Source: Rhodopseudomonas sp. BAL398 (lineage in GTDB: Bacteria; Pseudomonadota; Alphaproteobacteria; Rhizobiales; Xanthobacteraceae). Taken from it: 64,000 nt of DNA. The stretch spans positions 4,170,501-4,234,500 of the forward strand of contig NZ_CP133111.1 in the NCBI RefSeq assembly GCF_033001325.1, given 5' to 3'. Both the position numbers and the translations under genes were made by a program. The notes under the pieces are model-generated. The model saw only the letters and a program-made list of their open reading frames with translations, searched no databases and was not told where the DNA came from. Each line of letters opens with the position of its first letter. Positions within the stretch are counted from its first letter, which is position 1. This document shows positions 51,925-59,905 of this stretch, piece by piece.

Positions 51925-52765
51925 TCCGGTAACCATCACCGAGGACGAGTTTCGCAAACTCGCTGAATTCCTGTACCGGCGTACCGGAATGGTTTTCAAT
52001 GAGAGCAAGCGCTATTACGTCGAGCGCCGGATCATGGACCGGATGGCGGCAACTTCAAATGCCACCTTTGCCCACTACTTCATGTTTCTTCGCGGCGAGA
52101 CCGGTAACGAGGTCGAGCATTTCATCAACGCGTTCACCGTCAACGAGACCTACTTCTATCGCGAAGACCATCAGCTGGAATGTCTGGTTCGCGACCTGCT
52201 GCCGCAGCGCGTGCGCGGCCGACGCAGAGGCGAACCGATCCGGATCTGGTCGGCGCCATGCTCGACCGGCGAGGAGCCCTATTCGATCGCGATCTGGCTG
52301 CTGGAGAACTGGCCACAGGTCGACGCCTACGACATCGAAATCGTCGGCTCGGATATCGATACCGAAGTGCTCGACGCCGCCGCAATCGGCATCTACGGCA
52401 AGCGCGCTTTGATGCGACTGGCGCCCGACATCGTCGCAAAATACTTCCGCCGGCTCGATGACCAGCACTGGCAGATCCTGGAGGACCTGCGGGATTCCGT
52501 TCAGTTCTCCCGCGTCAACATCATGCAGTCGCGCGAGACCCGGCCGCAGGGGCGCTTCGACATCATCTTCTGCCGCAACGTGCTGATCTATTTCGACGAC
52601 GAGTCGCGCCGGCTGGCCGCAGAGAACCTGTTCGAGAATTTGCATCCGGGCGGCTATATCTGTCTCGGTCACACCGAGTCGATGAGCCGGATCTCGCCGC
52701 TGTTCGAGGTGTGCCGGTTTTCGGATGCGATCGTGTACCGGCGCCCCGTGGAGGATCGCACATGA
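51917..52765 (+). CDS. cheR: Chemotaxis methyltransferase CheR
   Basis: A SAM-dependent glutamate methyltransferase for receptors, about 282 residues. The N-terminal helical domain has FRKLAEFLYRRTGMVFNESKRYYVERRIMDRM; the catalytic domain has the SAM motif IRIWSAPCSTGEEPYSIA, then GSDIDTEVLDAA, and the FDIIFCRNVLIYFDD segment. Starts at GTG, overlapping the end of the HEAT-repeat gene by eight bases; no ATG suits. A C-terminal pentapeptide-binding loop is not evident in the sequence. Its stop overlaps the next ATG (ATGA). Confidence 0.95.
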   Translation: MVDPVTITEDEFRKLAEFLYRRTGMVFNESKRYYVERRIMDRMAATSNATFAHYFMFLRGETGNEVEHFINAFTVNETYFYREDHQLECLVRDLLPQRVRGRRRGEPIRIWSAPCSTGEEPYSIAIWLLENWPQVDAYDIEIVGSDIDTEVLDAAAIGIYGKRALMRLAPDIVAKYFRRLDDQHWQILEDLRDSVQFSRVNIMQSRETRPQGRFDIIFCRNVLIYFDDESRRLAAENLFENLHPGGYICLGHTESMSRISPLFEVCRFSDAIVYRRPVEDRT

Positions 52766-53145
52766 CCGCCGGACCGAAACGCGTCCTGATCGTCGACGAC
52801 GCCACCCTGGTGCGGGCCTATTACCGCCAGGCGCTGGAGCGGGCCGGCTATGAGGTCGACGAGGCCATGAACGGCCTCGAAGGCCTGGAAAAGATACTGA
52901 TGCAACCGTTCGATCTGGCGATCGTCGACGTCAACATGCCGCAGATGGACGGCATGACGTTCATCCGAACGCTGCGCGGCAAGGAGCTGCCGACCTCGGC
53001 CATCCCCACCCTCGTCACCAGCACGGAGGCCGGAGAGCAGGACGTCGCTGCGGCCCGCGTCGCCGGGGCGAATTATTATCTGACCAAGCCGATCAGCCAG
53101 GACCGCCTGATCGAGCACGTCGTGCTGCTGTGCGGTGCGGCGTGA
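52762..53145 (+). CDS. CheY-like single-domain response regulator, first copy
   Basis: A 127-residue receiver with no output domain. The acidic pair is D12-D13 (VLIVDDATLVR), the phospho-acceptor Asp56 (LAIVDVNMPQMDG), the switch Thr/Ser in LVTSTE and Lys109 in YYLTKP. It overlaps cheR by four bases and cheA by one, so is likely the direct output or phosphate sink of this CheA. Confidence 0.94.
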   Translation: MTAGPKRVLIVDDATLVRAYYRQALERAGYEVDEAMNGLEGLEKILMQPFDLAIVDVNMPQMDGMTFIRTLRGKELPTSAIPTLVTSTEAGEQDVAAARVAGANYYLTKPISQDRLIEHVVLLCGAA

Positions 53146-55301
53146 TGGATGAATTCGTCGAACAATTCCTGATCGAATCGCGCGAGCTGGTCGAGCAGGG
53201 TACCGCCGCGCTCGCCGCGCTCGAACAGGGTAGCGACGCCGGGCGCGAGATCGACAGCCTGTTTCGCGCCATCCACACCCTGAAGGGCGCCGCCGGCATC
53301 GTCGATTTCGACGCGATGGGCCGGGCGCTGCACGCCGTCGAAGGGCGCCTATCGGAACTGCGTTCGTCGACGCAACCGCCGCCGCCCGGTTTCGTCAGCG
53401 ATTGCTATGTCTGCCTCGACCAGGTCACCCGCTGGCTCGACGAGATGCAGCTCACCGGCGAGCCGCCGAAACAGGCCGAAGCGGCCGCCGATGACATTGT
53501 CGGCCGGTTTACCGGCGCGGCGCCAGCCCTGGCGACGCCGCCGGATCAGGGCTGGCTGGAGCGATTGCGCGCGGCGCATCCCGCGGAGGCGGCCGCGAGC
53601 CGCTCGGCGTTTTTTTATTGTCCGGCGGACGATGCCTTCTTCCGCGGCGAGGATCCGCTTGCGCTGGCGGCGACGGTGCCGGGCGTTGCGGGGCTCGACC
53701 TGTCGCTGGGCGCCGATACCGCGCTTGAAGACTTCGATCCCTTCAGCTGCGCGATCCGTATCGCGGCATTTTCGAGCGCGCCGGTGCCTGAATTGCAGCG
53801 GCTGTTTCACGAGGTGATCGATCAGATAGAGATCGTGGCGTTGGGCGATGCCCCGGCCGGCGACGGCGAACTCTCGGCGACCGCACGCGCGCTTCTGGAG
53901 GCGCAGATCCTGTTGCTCGACAGCAACGAGCCGGGCGGCCGTGCCGGCCGGATCGGATCGGCGGGCAAGATTGCGCTCAATATCCTGCAACTGGCCGGCA
54001 TTGCCGCCGCGTCCGCCGTCGCGCAGGCGCTGGCCGGACCCGAGGGCAGTGCCCGTGAGGCGCTGATCGCTGCCATCAAGGACGTGTTGCACCCACCGCC
54101 ACAGGTCGACGCTCCGCTCACGCCAGCCACGGCGATGCGGTCGTTGCGGGTCGACCTCGACCGCATCGACGCGCTGGTCAATCTGACCGGCGAATTGATG
54201 GTGGTGAAGAATGCGATCGGTCACGTCGCCGGGCAGGCCCAGGCTTTGGAGACCAAGTCGGTCGGACTGGAGTTGCGCAAGCAGCACGACCTGCTGGAGC
54301 GCCTCGTCGGGCAATTGCAGCGCGCCGTGCTCGAGGTGCGGGTCTTGCCGCTGCGGCACGTGTTTCAGCGCTTTCCGCGGCTGGTGCGCGAGATCTCCGC
54401 CACGCTCGGCAAGCCGGTCAGGTTCGTCATCGAAGGCGAGGCGACCGAGGCCGACGCGACGGTGGTCGAAAGCCTGTTCGAGCCGCTGCTGCACGTGCTG
54501 CGCAACGCGATCGGGCACGGCGTCGAAGACCCGGCGGGCCGTGCCGCGGCAGGCAAGGCCGCGGTCGCCACGGTCACGCTGCGGGCGAGCCGGCGGCTTG
54601 AGAACGTCGTCGTCGAGGTCGAGGATGATGGTCGCGGCATCGATATCGCCCGGGTTCGTGACACCGCGCTCGCGCGGCGGATCGTCACCACGGACGCCCT
54701 CGCGGCGATGAGCGAACAGGACATCGTGGCGCTGATTTTTGCGCCGGGCTTCTCCACCGCGGCGGAAGTGACCGGGTTGTCGGGGCGCGGCGTCGGCATG
54801 GATGCCGTCAAGACGGCGGTCGAGCGGATCGGCGGCGGCGTCGCGATCGACAGCCGGCCCGGGCAGGGGACGGTCATTCGACTGAACCTGCCATTCTCGG
54901 TGATGATGACGCGGGTGATGACGGTGGAGGTCGCCGGTCAATCATTCGGCCTGCCGCTCGATGCCGTGGTCGAGACCGCGCTGGTTCCACGCGAGGCCAT
55001 CGTCGCGGTCGGAGCCGGACGCGCCGTCGTGTTGCGCGACCGCACGCTGCCCGTGCTTGATCTGACGGTCGAGCTGGGGCTGCCGGAGCCGGCCGCGGCG
55101 GCAGACGAGGTCCGCATCGTGGTGATCGCCGCCAGCGACCAGCTCGGGGCCATCGCGGTCGACCGGGTGGGTGGCCGCATGGATGTGATGCTGAAGCCGA
55201 TGGAAGGGCTGTTGCAGGGGATGGGCGGCGTCGCCGGTACGACCTTGATGGGGGACGGTCGGGTGCTCGTTGTCCTCGATGTACAGGAACTGTTCATATG
55301 A
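53145..55301 (+). CDS. cheA: Chemotaxis histidine kinase CheA
   Basis: A 718-residue CheA. Domains in order: P1 phosphotransfer with His44 in LFRAIHTLKGAAG; a divergent region at about 140-260 (FYCPADDAFFRGEDPLALAATVPGVAGLDL..) that may stand in for P2; P3 dimerisation (about 335-400, VDLDRIDALVNLTGELMVVKNAI); the ATPase domain with HVLRNAIGHGVED, DDGRGID and GRGVGMDAV; and a C-terminal CheW-like P5 (about 590-718). No receiver is fused. ATG is used; the earlier GTG lies in the preceding gene. Its stop overlaps the next start (ATGA). Confidence 0.94.
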   Translation: MDEFVEQFLIESRELVEQGTAALAALEQGSDAGREIDSLFRAIHTLKGAAGIVDFDAMGRALHAVEGRLSELRSSTQPPPPGFVSDCYVCLDQVTRWLDEMQLTGEPPKQAEAAADDIVGRFTGAAPALATPPDQGWLERLRAAHPAEAAASRSAFFYCPADDAFFRGEDPLALAATVPGVAGLDLSLGADTALEDFDPFSCAIRIAAFSSAPVPELQRLFHEVIDQIEIVALGDAPAGDGELSATARALLEAQILLLDSNEPGGRAGRIGSAGKIALNILQLAGIAAASAVAQALAGPEGSAREALIAAIKDVLHPPPQVDAPLTPATAMRSLRVDLDRIDALVNLTGELMVVKNAIGHVAGQAQALETKSVGLELRKQHDLLERLVGQLQRAVLEVRVLPLRHVFQRFPRLVREISATLGKPVRFVIEGEATEADATVVESLFEPLLHVLRNAIGHGVEDPAGRAAAGKAAVATVTLRASRRLENVVVEVEDDGRGIDIARVRDTALARRIVTTDALAAMSEQDIVALIFAPGFSTAAEVTGLSGRGVGMDAVKTAVERIGGGVAIDSRPGQGTVIRLNLPFSVMMTRVMTVEVAGQSFGLPLDAVVETALVPREAIVAVGAGRAVVLRDRTLPVLDLTVELGLPEPAAAADEVRIVVIAASDQLGAIAVDRVGGRMDVMLKPMEGLLQGMGGVAGTTLMGDGRVLVVLDVQELFI

Positions 55302-55540
55302 CGGTCGCTATGCGACAGGGAGTTATTGTTCTCGAGGGCACCTGTCCGGCCGGCGACGCCGAGGAACTGCTGCAGCTGCTGCTTTCGGCCACCGCCAATG
55401 TCGACTGGCGGACATGTGATGCGGCGCATACCTCGGTCATTCAGGTATTAATGGCGGCCGGATGCCGCATGATCGGGCCTCCCCGCGGCGAGGTTCTCGC
55501 CTCGATCGTCGCGCCCGCATTGTCCCGCGGGCGGGAATAA
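55298..55540 (+). CDS. Small STAS-like protein
   Basis: An 80-residue protein starting in the cheA stop codon. The pattern (VIVLEGTCPAGDAEELLQLLLSATANVDWRTCDAAHTSVIQVLMAAGCRMIGPP) matches a short STAS domain: a first strand, a helix, a strand, then AAHTSVIQVLM in the place where STAS domains have their phosphorylatable Ser/Thr. STAS proteins are antagonists of kinases in other pathways; in chemosensory operons they are rare and their role is unknown. The family call is by pattern only. Confidence 0.72.
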   Translation: MTVAMRQGVIVLEGTCPAGDAEELLQLLLSATANVDWRTCDAAHTSVIQVLMAAGCRMIGPPRGEVLASIVAPALSRGRE

Positions 55541-55617
55541 ATTCTGGCTTCCCGTGCCTAGCGGGACATGCGAAACACCAGCAATACGTCCGCAAACGGA
55601 CGAAGACGGAAGAATTC

Positions 55618-56001
55618 ATGCCCTACAAGCTCTTGATCGTCGATGACAGCAAACTGGCCCGGATGTCGGTCGCTAAGGCGATGAAGGCGCTTTATCCGGA
55701 CTGGACGCGGGTCGAGGCGGCCAATGCCGACGAGGCGTTGGCGCTGTCTGGCGATGCCGCCTTCGACGTTGCCCTGCTCGATTTCAACATGCCAGGCCGC
55801 GACGGGCTCGAGCTGGCGATCGAGCTGCAAAACGCCCATCCGAAATTGCCGATTGCGATCATTTCGGCCAATCACCAGGATGAGATCGTCGCCCGCGCCG
55901 CCGCGATCGGGGCGGTGTTCCTGCCAAAGCCCCTGACCGAAGCCGCGTTGTCCAAATTTTTGCTGACAGCGCTCCAACAACTTGAATCGGCCAAGCGATG
56001 A
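55618..56001 (+). CDS. CheY-like single-domain response regulator, second copy
   Basis: A 127-residue receiver. D9-D10 (LLIVDDSKLAR), phospho-acceptor Asp55 (VALLDFNMPGRDG), Lys104 (FLPKPL) and the Ser in IISANHQ form the usual active site. It differs clearly from the first copy (second residue after the Asp and the switch region), so is a separate lineage. Start at MPYKLLIVDD with GGAAG ten bases upstream; earlier frame residues do not fit. The stop overlaps the CheC gene by four bases. Confidence 0.93.
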   Translation: MPYKLLIVDDSKLARMSVAKAMKALYPDWTRVEAANADEALALSGDAAFDVALLDFNMPGRDGLELAIELQNAHPKLPIAIISANHQDEIVARAAAIGAVFLPKPLTEAALSKFLLTALQQLESAKR

Positions 56002-56654
56002 CCATGACGGCGCCATCGCTGCTCAACGATCTGCAACTCGATGCACTGACCGAACTGGTCAATATCGGCGTCAGCCGGGCCGCGACCAATTTGCGCGAGA
56101 TGGTCGGCGCGCAGGTGCACTTGTCGGTGCCGACGGTCGAACTGGTGACGCGCGGCCGTGCGATCGCCATCCTGGCGGAGCGCGAGAGCGACAACCTGGT
56201 CGCTGTGCATCAGGTGTTCGAGGGCGATATCGGCGGCCGCGCGCTGCTGATCTTTCCGGAAACCAAAAGTCTCGAGCTGGTTCGCGCCATCACCGGCGGC
56301 GATCTTCCGCTCGAGGACATCATCGAACTCGAGCAGGAGGCGTTGGCCGAAACCGGCAACGTGCTGCTCAACAGCTGCCTGGCGACCATCGCCAACATGT
56401 TGCATCGCAGCCTGAAGATGTCGCTGCCGGAAGTGCTACGCGGCAATGCCGCGACATTCTTCAGCCTTGTGCCGCCGGAAGCCGACGACATCGTGCCGCC
56501 GCCGGAAGCCGGCGACATCGTGATGTTCCTCTACATCACCTTCGCGGTACGCGAACGCGACATCAGCGGCTACATCGCCATGATCATGGACATGCCGTCG
56601 CTGACGGCGCTCACTCAATTGCTCGACGAGTTCATCGAACGAACAGCAGGCTGA
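55998..56654 (+). CDS. cheC: CheC-type phosphatase
   Basis: A 218-residue CheC/CheX/FliY-family protein. CheC removes phosphate from CheY-P. Two catalytic motifs are seen: Glu19 and Asn22 in ALTELVNIGVSRA, and Glu118 and Asn121 in ALAETGNVLLNSC, each of the E-x-x-N type. The two-site layout marks CheC rather than CheX. It is best known from Bacillus and Thermotoga; it is less usual in alphaproteobacteria, where CheZ or phosphate sinks are common. The gene overlaps the second CheY-like gene. Confidence 0.88.
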   Translation: MTMTAPSLLNDLQLDALTELVNIGVSRAATNLREMVGAQVHLSVPTVELVTRGRAIAILAERESDNLVAVHQVFEGDIGGRALLIFPETKSLELVRAITGGDLPLEDIIELEQEALAETGNVLLNSCLATIANMLHRSLKMSLPEVLRGNAATFFSLVPPEADDIVPPPEAGDIVMFLYITFAVRERDISGYIAMIMDMPSLTALTQLLDEFIERTAG

Positions 56655-56663
56655 CCCACGCCG

Positions 56664-59006
56664 ATGTCCGAGCTTGACCAGGGGCTGTTGAAGGCGGCGC
56701 TGAACGCGCTCGATGCAGGCATCGCGATCCTCGATCATTCCGGTCGCGTGATCGGCTGGAACGACTGGCTGGTATCGGCCAGCGGCATCGCTTCCGCCGA
56801 TGCCGCCGGCAAGTCGCTGTCGGAGATCTTTGGCACGGCGCTGTCGAACCGGTTGATGACGGCGATCACCGATGCGCTGACGCTGAATTCATCCGGCTTC
56901 CTCACCCATTCGCTCAATCCCAAGCTGTTTCCGTTCCGCACCCGGGCGGGACTGCCGATGCTGCAGAACGTCACCATCCGCCCGCTGGGGACGTCGGCGG
57001 AATCGCGCTGCCTGATCCAGGTCGTCGACGTGACCGGCGCCGCGCATCGCGAGAAGGTGCTGCGCGAGCGCCAGAATGCCCGCTACGACGCCGTGGTCGA
57101 AAGCGCGCCCGACGCGATCCTGACGCTCGACGCCGCGGGGGTGGTGCGCTTCGCCAATCCGTCCGCGGCGCGCGAAATCGGTTACCCGCCGCAGGACCTG
57201 GTCGGACAGCCGCTCGGCATTCTGTTTGACGATGCAACGGAATGGGACGCGCTGCTGGGCCGCGTGCTGAACGGCGAGAGCTCGGGGCGCCCGATCGAGC
57301 TGCTGGCGCGACGCAAGGATGGCACCGATACGCGGCTGGAGATTTCGGCTTCCCGATGGGTCAGCGCCGGGCGTTTTCTCATCACCGCGATCCTGCGCGA
57401 CGTCAGCGAGCGCCATGCCGCCCAACAGGCGCTTCAGGCGCTCAATCTCACCCTGGAAAAGCGCGTCGCCGAGCGCACCCAGGAGCGCGATCAGGTCTGG
57501 CAGGTCAGCCAGGACATGCTCGGCGTCGCCGACGTCAACGGCATCTGGATCAGCGTCAACCCGGCATGGCAGCATACGCTGGGGTGGATGCCCGAAGATA
57601 TCCGGGGCAAGACGCTGGCCTGGCTGCAGGAGCCGGCCGAGGGCATCAGCAGCCTGGAGCAGTTTGTCCAGCTCGCCGCGACCGAGCAGACTTTTCATTT
57701 CGAGAACAGCCTTCGCACCCGTGACGGTGAGTACCGCGTGCTGTCGTGGACGGCGGTTCATGCCGAGGGGCTGATCTATTGCGTGGCGCGCGACATCACC
57801 GAGCAACGGCGCCAGCAGGAGGCGCTGCTCAAGGCCGAGGACGCGCTGCGGCAGTCGCAGAAGATGGAGGCGGTCGGACAGCTCACCGGCGGCCTCGCCC
57901 ATGACTTCAACAATCTACTGACGGGCATTTCCGGAAGCCTGGAACTGTTGCAGTTGCGGATCTCGCAGGGCCGCCACAAGGACGTCGAGCGCTATATTTC
58001 GACCGCCCAGGGCGCGGCCAACCGCGCCGCGGCGCTGACGCATCGGCTGCTGGCGTTTTCGCGCCGGCAGACGCTCGATCCGAAGGCGACCGACATCAAC
58101 CGTCTGATCGCCGGCATGCGCGACCTGATCGACAACACGGTCAGCCCGGCGATCGAGACGCGGATCGTCGAGTCTGCCTCGCTTTGGACAACGCTGGTCG
58201 ATCCCAACCAACTCGAAAATGCCCTGCTCAACCTGTGCATCAACGCGCGCGACGCCATGCCGGACGGCGGCAGCCTGACGATCGAGACGCAGAATCATGC
58301 GTTCGATTCCGTCTCGGCTCAGATCCTCGAGATTCCGGCGGGCGACTATGTCGGTCTTTCAGTCCTGGATTCGGGCACGGGAATGAATGAAGAGGTGATG
58401 CAGCGCGCCTTCGATCCTTTCTATACGACCAAGCCGCTGGGGCAGGGGACCGGGCTCGGGCTGTCGATGATTTACGGCTTTGCCAAGCAATCGGGCGGCC
58501 AGGTGCGAATTACCTCGAAGGTCGGCGTCGGCACCAAGGTCGAGATTTTCCTGCCGCGTCACGATCAGCTTGAAGCCGCGCTCGATTCGGCCGCCGATAT
58601 CTCGCATTCGCCGCGGGCGCGGGCCGGCGAAACCGTCCTGATCGTCGATGACGAGCCGTCGGTTCGCATGCTGATCACCGAGGTGCTGGCCGAGCTCGGC
58701 TACACCTCGATCGAGGCGTCCGAAGGCTCGAGCGCACTTCGCGTGTTGCAGTCGGACGTCCGGATCGATCTGCTTGTCACCGATGTCGGCCTGCCCGGCG
58801 GCATGAACGGACGCCAGCTGGCCGATTACGGACGCATCGCCCGACCGGAGCTGAAAGTCCTGTTCATCACCGGCTATGCCGAGAAGTCCGTGCTGGGCGG
58901 CGAACAGATCGAGGACGGCATGAGCATTTTGACCAAGCCGTTCGCTATGGAAGGCCTCGCCACGCGGATCAAGGAGTTGATCGCGCTCAACGCGACGACT
59001 CACTGA
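56664..59006 (+). CDS. PAS-containing hybrid histidine kinase with receiver
   Basis: A 780-residue soluble hybrid kinase. Three PAS segments are seen at about 1-125 (AGIAILDHSGRVIGWND), 138-255 (AILTLDAAGVVRFANPSAAREIGY) and 278-385 (GVADVNGIWISVNPAWQHTLGW), with a coiled coil at 255-275. The HisKA phosphorylation site is His413 in GGLAHDFNNLLTG; the ATPase has LENALLNLCINARDAM, DSGTGM and GTGLGLSM; the receiver from 655 has VLIVDDEPSV and Asp707. No membrane helix. It starts 9 bases after cheC and closes the operon. It may feed or drain phosphate from the CheY-like proteins. Confidence 0.93.
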   Translation: MSELDQGLLKAALNALDAGIAILDHSGRVIGWNDWLVSASGIASADAAGKSLSEIFGTALSNRLMTAITDALTLNSSGFLTHSLNPKLFPFRTRAGLPMLQNVTIRPLGTSAESRCLIQVVDVTGAAHREKVLRERQNARYDAVVESAPDAILTLDAAGVVRFANPSAAREIGYPPQDLVGQPLGILFDDATEWDALLGRVLNGESSGRPIELLARRKDGTDTRLEISASRWVSAGRFLITAILRDVSERHAAQQALQALNLTLEKRVAERTQERDQVWQVSQDMLGVADVNGIWISVNPAWQHTLGWMPEDIRGKTLAWLQEPAEGISSLEQFVQLAATEQTFHFENSLRTRDGEYRVLSWTAVHAEGLIYCVARDITEQRRQQEALLKAEDALRQSQKMEAVGQLTGGLAHDFNNLLTGISGSLELLQLRISQGRHKDVERYISTAQGAANRAAALTHRLLAFSRRQTLDPKATDINRLIAGMRDLIDNTVSPAIETRIVESASLWTTLVDPNQLENALLNLCINARDAMPDGGSLTIETQNHAFDSVSAQILEIPAGDYVGLSVLDSGTGMNEEVMQRAFDPFYTTKPLGQGTGLGLSMIYGFAKQSGGQVRITSKVGVGTKVEIFLPRHDQLEAALDSAADISHSPRARAGETVLIVDDEPSVRMLITEVLAELGYTSIEASEGSSALRVLQSDVRIDLLVTDVGLPGGMNGRQLADYGRIARPELKVLFITGYAEKSVLGGEQIEDGMSILTKPFAMEGLATRIKELIALNATTH

Positions 59007-59250
59007 GGCGGGACAGGCTCGTCAACGCGTTTGGATAATCGGATAATCGACTCGAATGTCGTTTCGATCATTACGAGGCAATACTAAACGACGGCATCGC
59101 GGCTGCGCTGATTAGGCTTGAAAAGCATTGGGGTTAGCCAAGAGTTTTCGATTTGTCGTCGGCACGGTAAAGGTCAGTTGCCGTTTATAGCCCTATGCAA
59201 CAAACTCAGGCCATCTCTGCTAGGCGTCTAAAATTTGGGGGAAACAAAAA
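59007..59250. other. Intergenic region after the chemosensory operon
   Basis: About 240 bases, less GC-rich than the flanks, with no gene I can support. The start region of the small lipoprotein has GGGGGAAAC before its ATG. I found no convincing terminator for the preceding kinase gene. Confidence 0.4.
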
Positions 59251-59523
59251 ATGCGTGCTTTGCTGATCTTTCCGATTTTTGCCGCGTTGGCGGGCTGTGC
59301 AGGTTCTCCGGTCGGTGACGCTATGGCGGGGCCGGAGAAGCTTGCCGCGCAAGATGATGCTTATTGCCAATCCATCGGTGCAGCCAAAGGAACCCCGCAG
59401 TACACAGACTGCCGGTTGCGTGTGACACAGATGCGAGAGACCAAGCACAACACGGCGCGAGCGGCAGCAATGAGTGGCGGCGTGGTTTGCAACCGAATAG
59501 GGGCGACGACGATATGTGACTGA
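59251..59523 (+). CDS. Small putative lipoprotein
   Basis: A 90-residue protein. The lipobox LAGC at residues 14-17 of a short signal peptide (LLIFPIFAALAGC) marks a lipoprotein to be lipid-modified on Cys and anchored in a membrane. The rest has four Cys residues (YCQSIG, TDCRLRV, VVCNRIG, TICD), suggesting one or two disulfides. Similar small, Cys-rich exported proteins are common in Bradyrhizobium, without known function. It is a single gene with a good ribosome binding site. Confidence 0.8.
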   Translation: MRALLIFPIFAALAGCAGSPVGDAMAGPEKLAAQDDAYCQSIGAAKGTPQYTDCRLRVTQMRETKHNTARAAAMSGGVVCNRIGATTICD

Positions 59524-59605
59524 GGAGACTTGGGGACTGATTTGGGGGCCTCGCGCAAGTCACAATACAAAAGTAGAGCAATTTCAACAAATTAGATCAG
59601 TAGAC

Positions 59606-59695
59606 TGGCGGAGAGGGAGGGATTCGAACCCCCGATAGGCTTGCACCTATGCCGCATTTCGAGTGCGGTGCATTCGACCACTCTGCCACCTCTCC
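59606..59695 (-). tRNA. tRNA-Ser (anticodon CGA)
   Basis: On the minus strand a 90-base Ser-type tRNA is seen: acceptor GGAGAGG with CCTCTCC, anticodon stem CCGCA/TGCGG with loop CTCGAAA (anticodon CGA, reading UCG), a long variable arm (GCATAGGTGCAAGCCTATC), T-loop GTTCGAATCCC and an encoded CCA end. Confidence 0.96.
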
Positions 59696-59905
59696 GCGGT
59701 GCCGAAACAGGCCGTCTCCGGTCTGGGGTCGGGCGAAGTTCTAGGCGAGGCGAGGCGAACAGACAAGGCGCGGATGGTCGGATATTTTGCCGACGCGCAA
59801 TCGGGCGGCGATTGGCCACGGCGACGCTATGGCCCGCCAACGCGCCCGGCCAGCCACGCGGGCCGCCGCAGCGGCCCGGACGGGCTCACAGCCGCGGGCG
59901 CGGGC

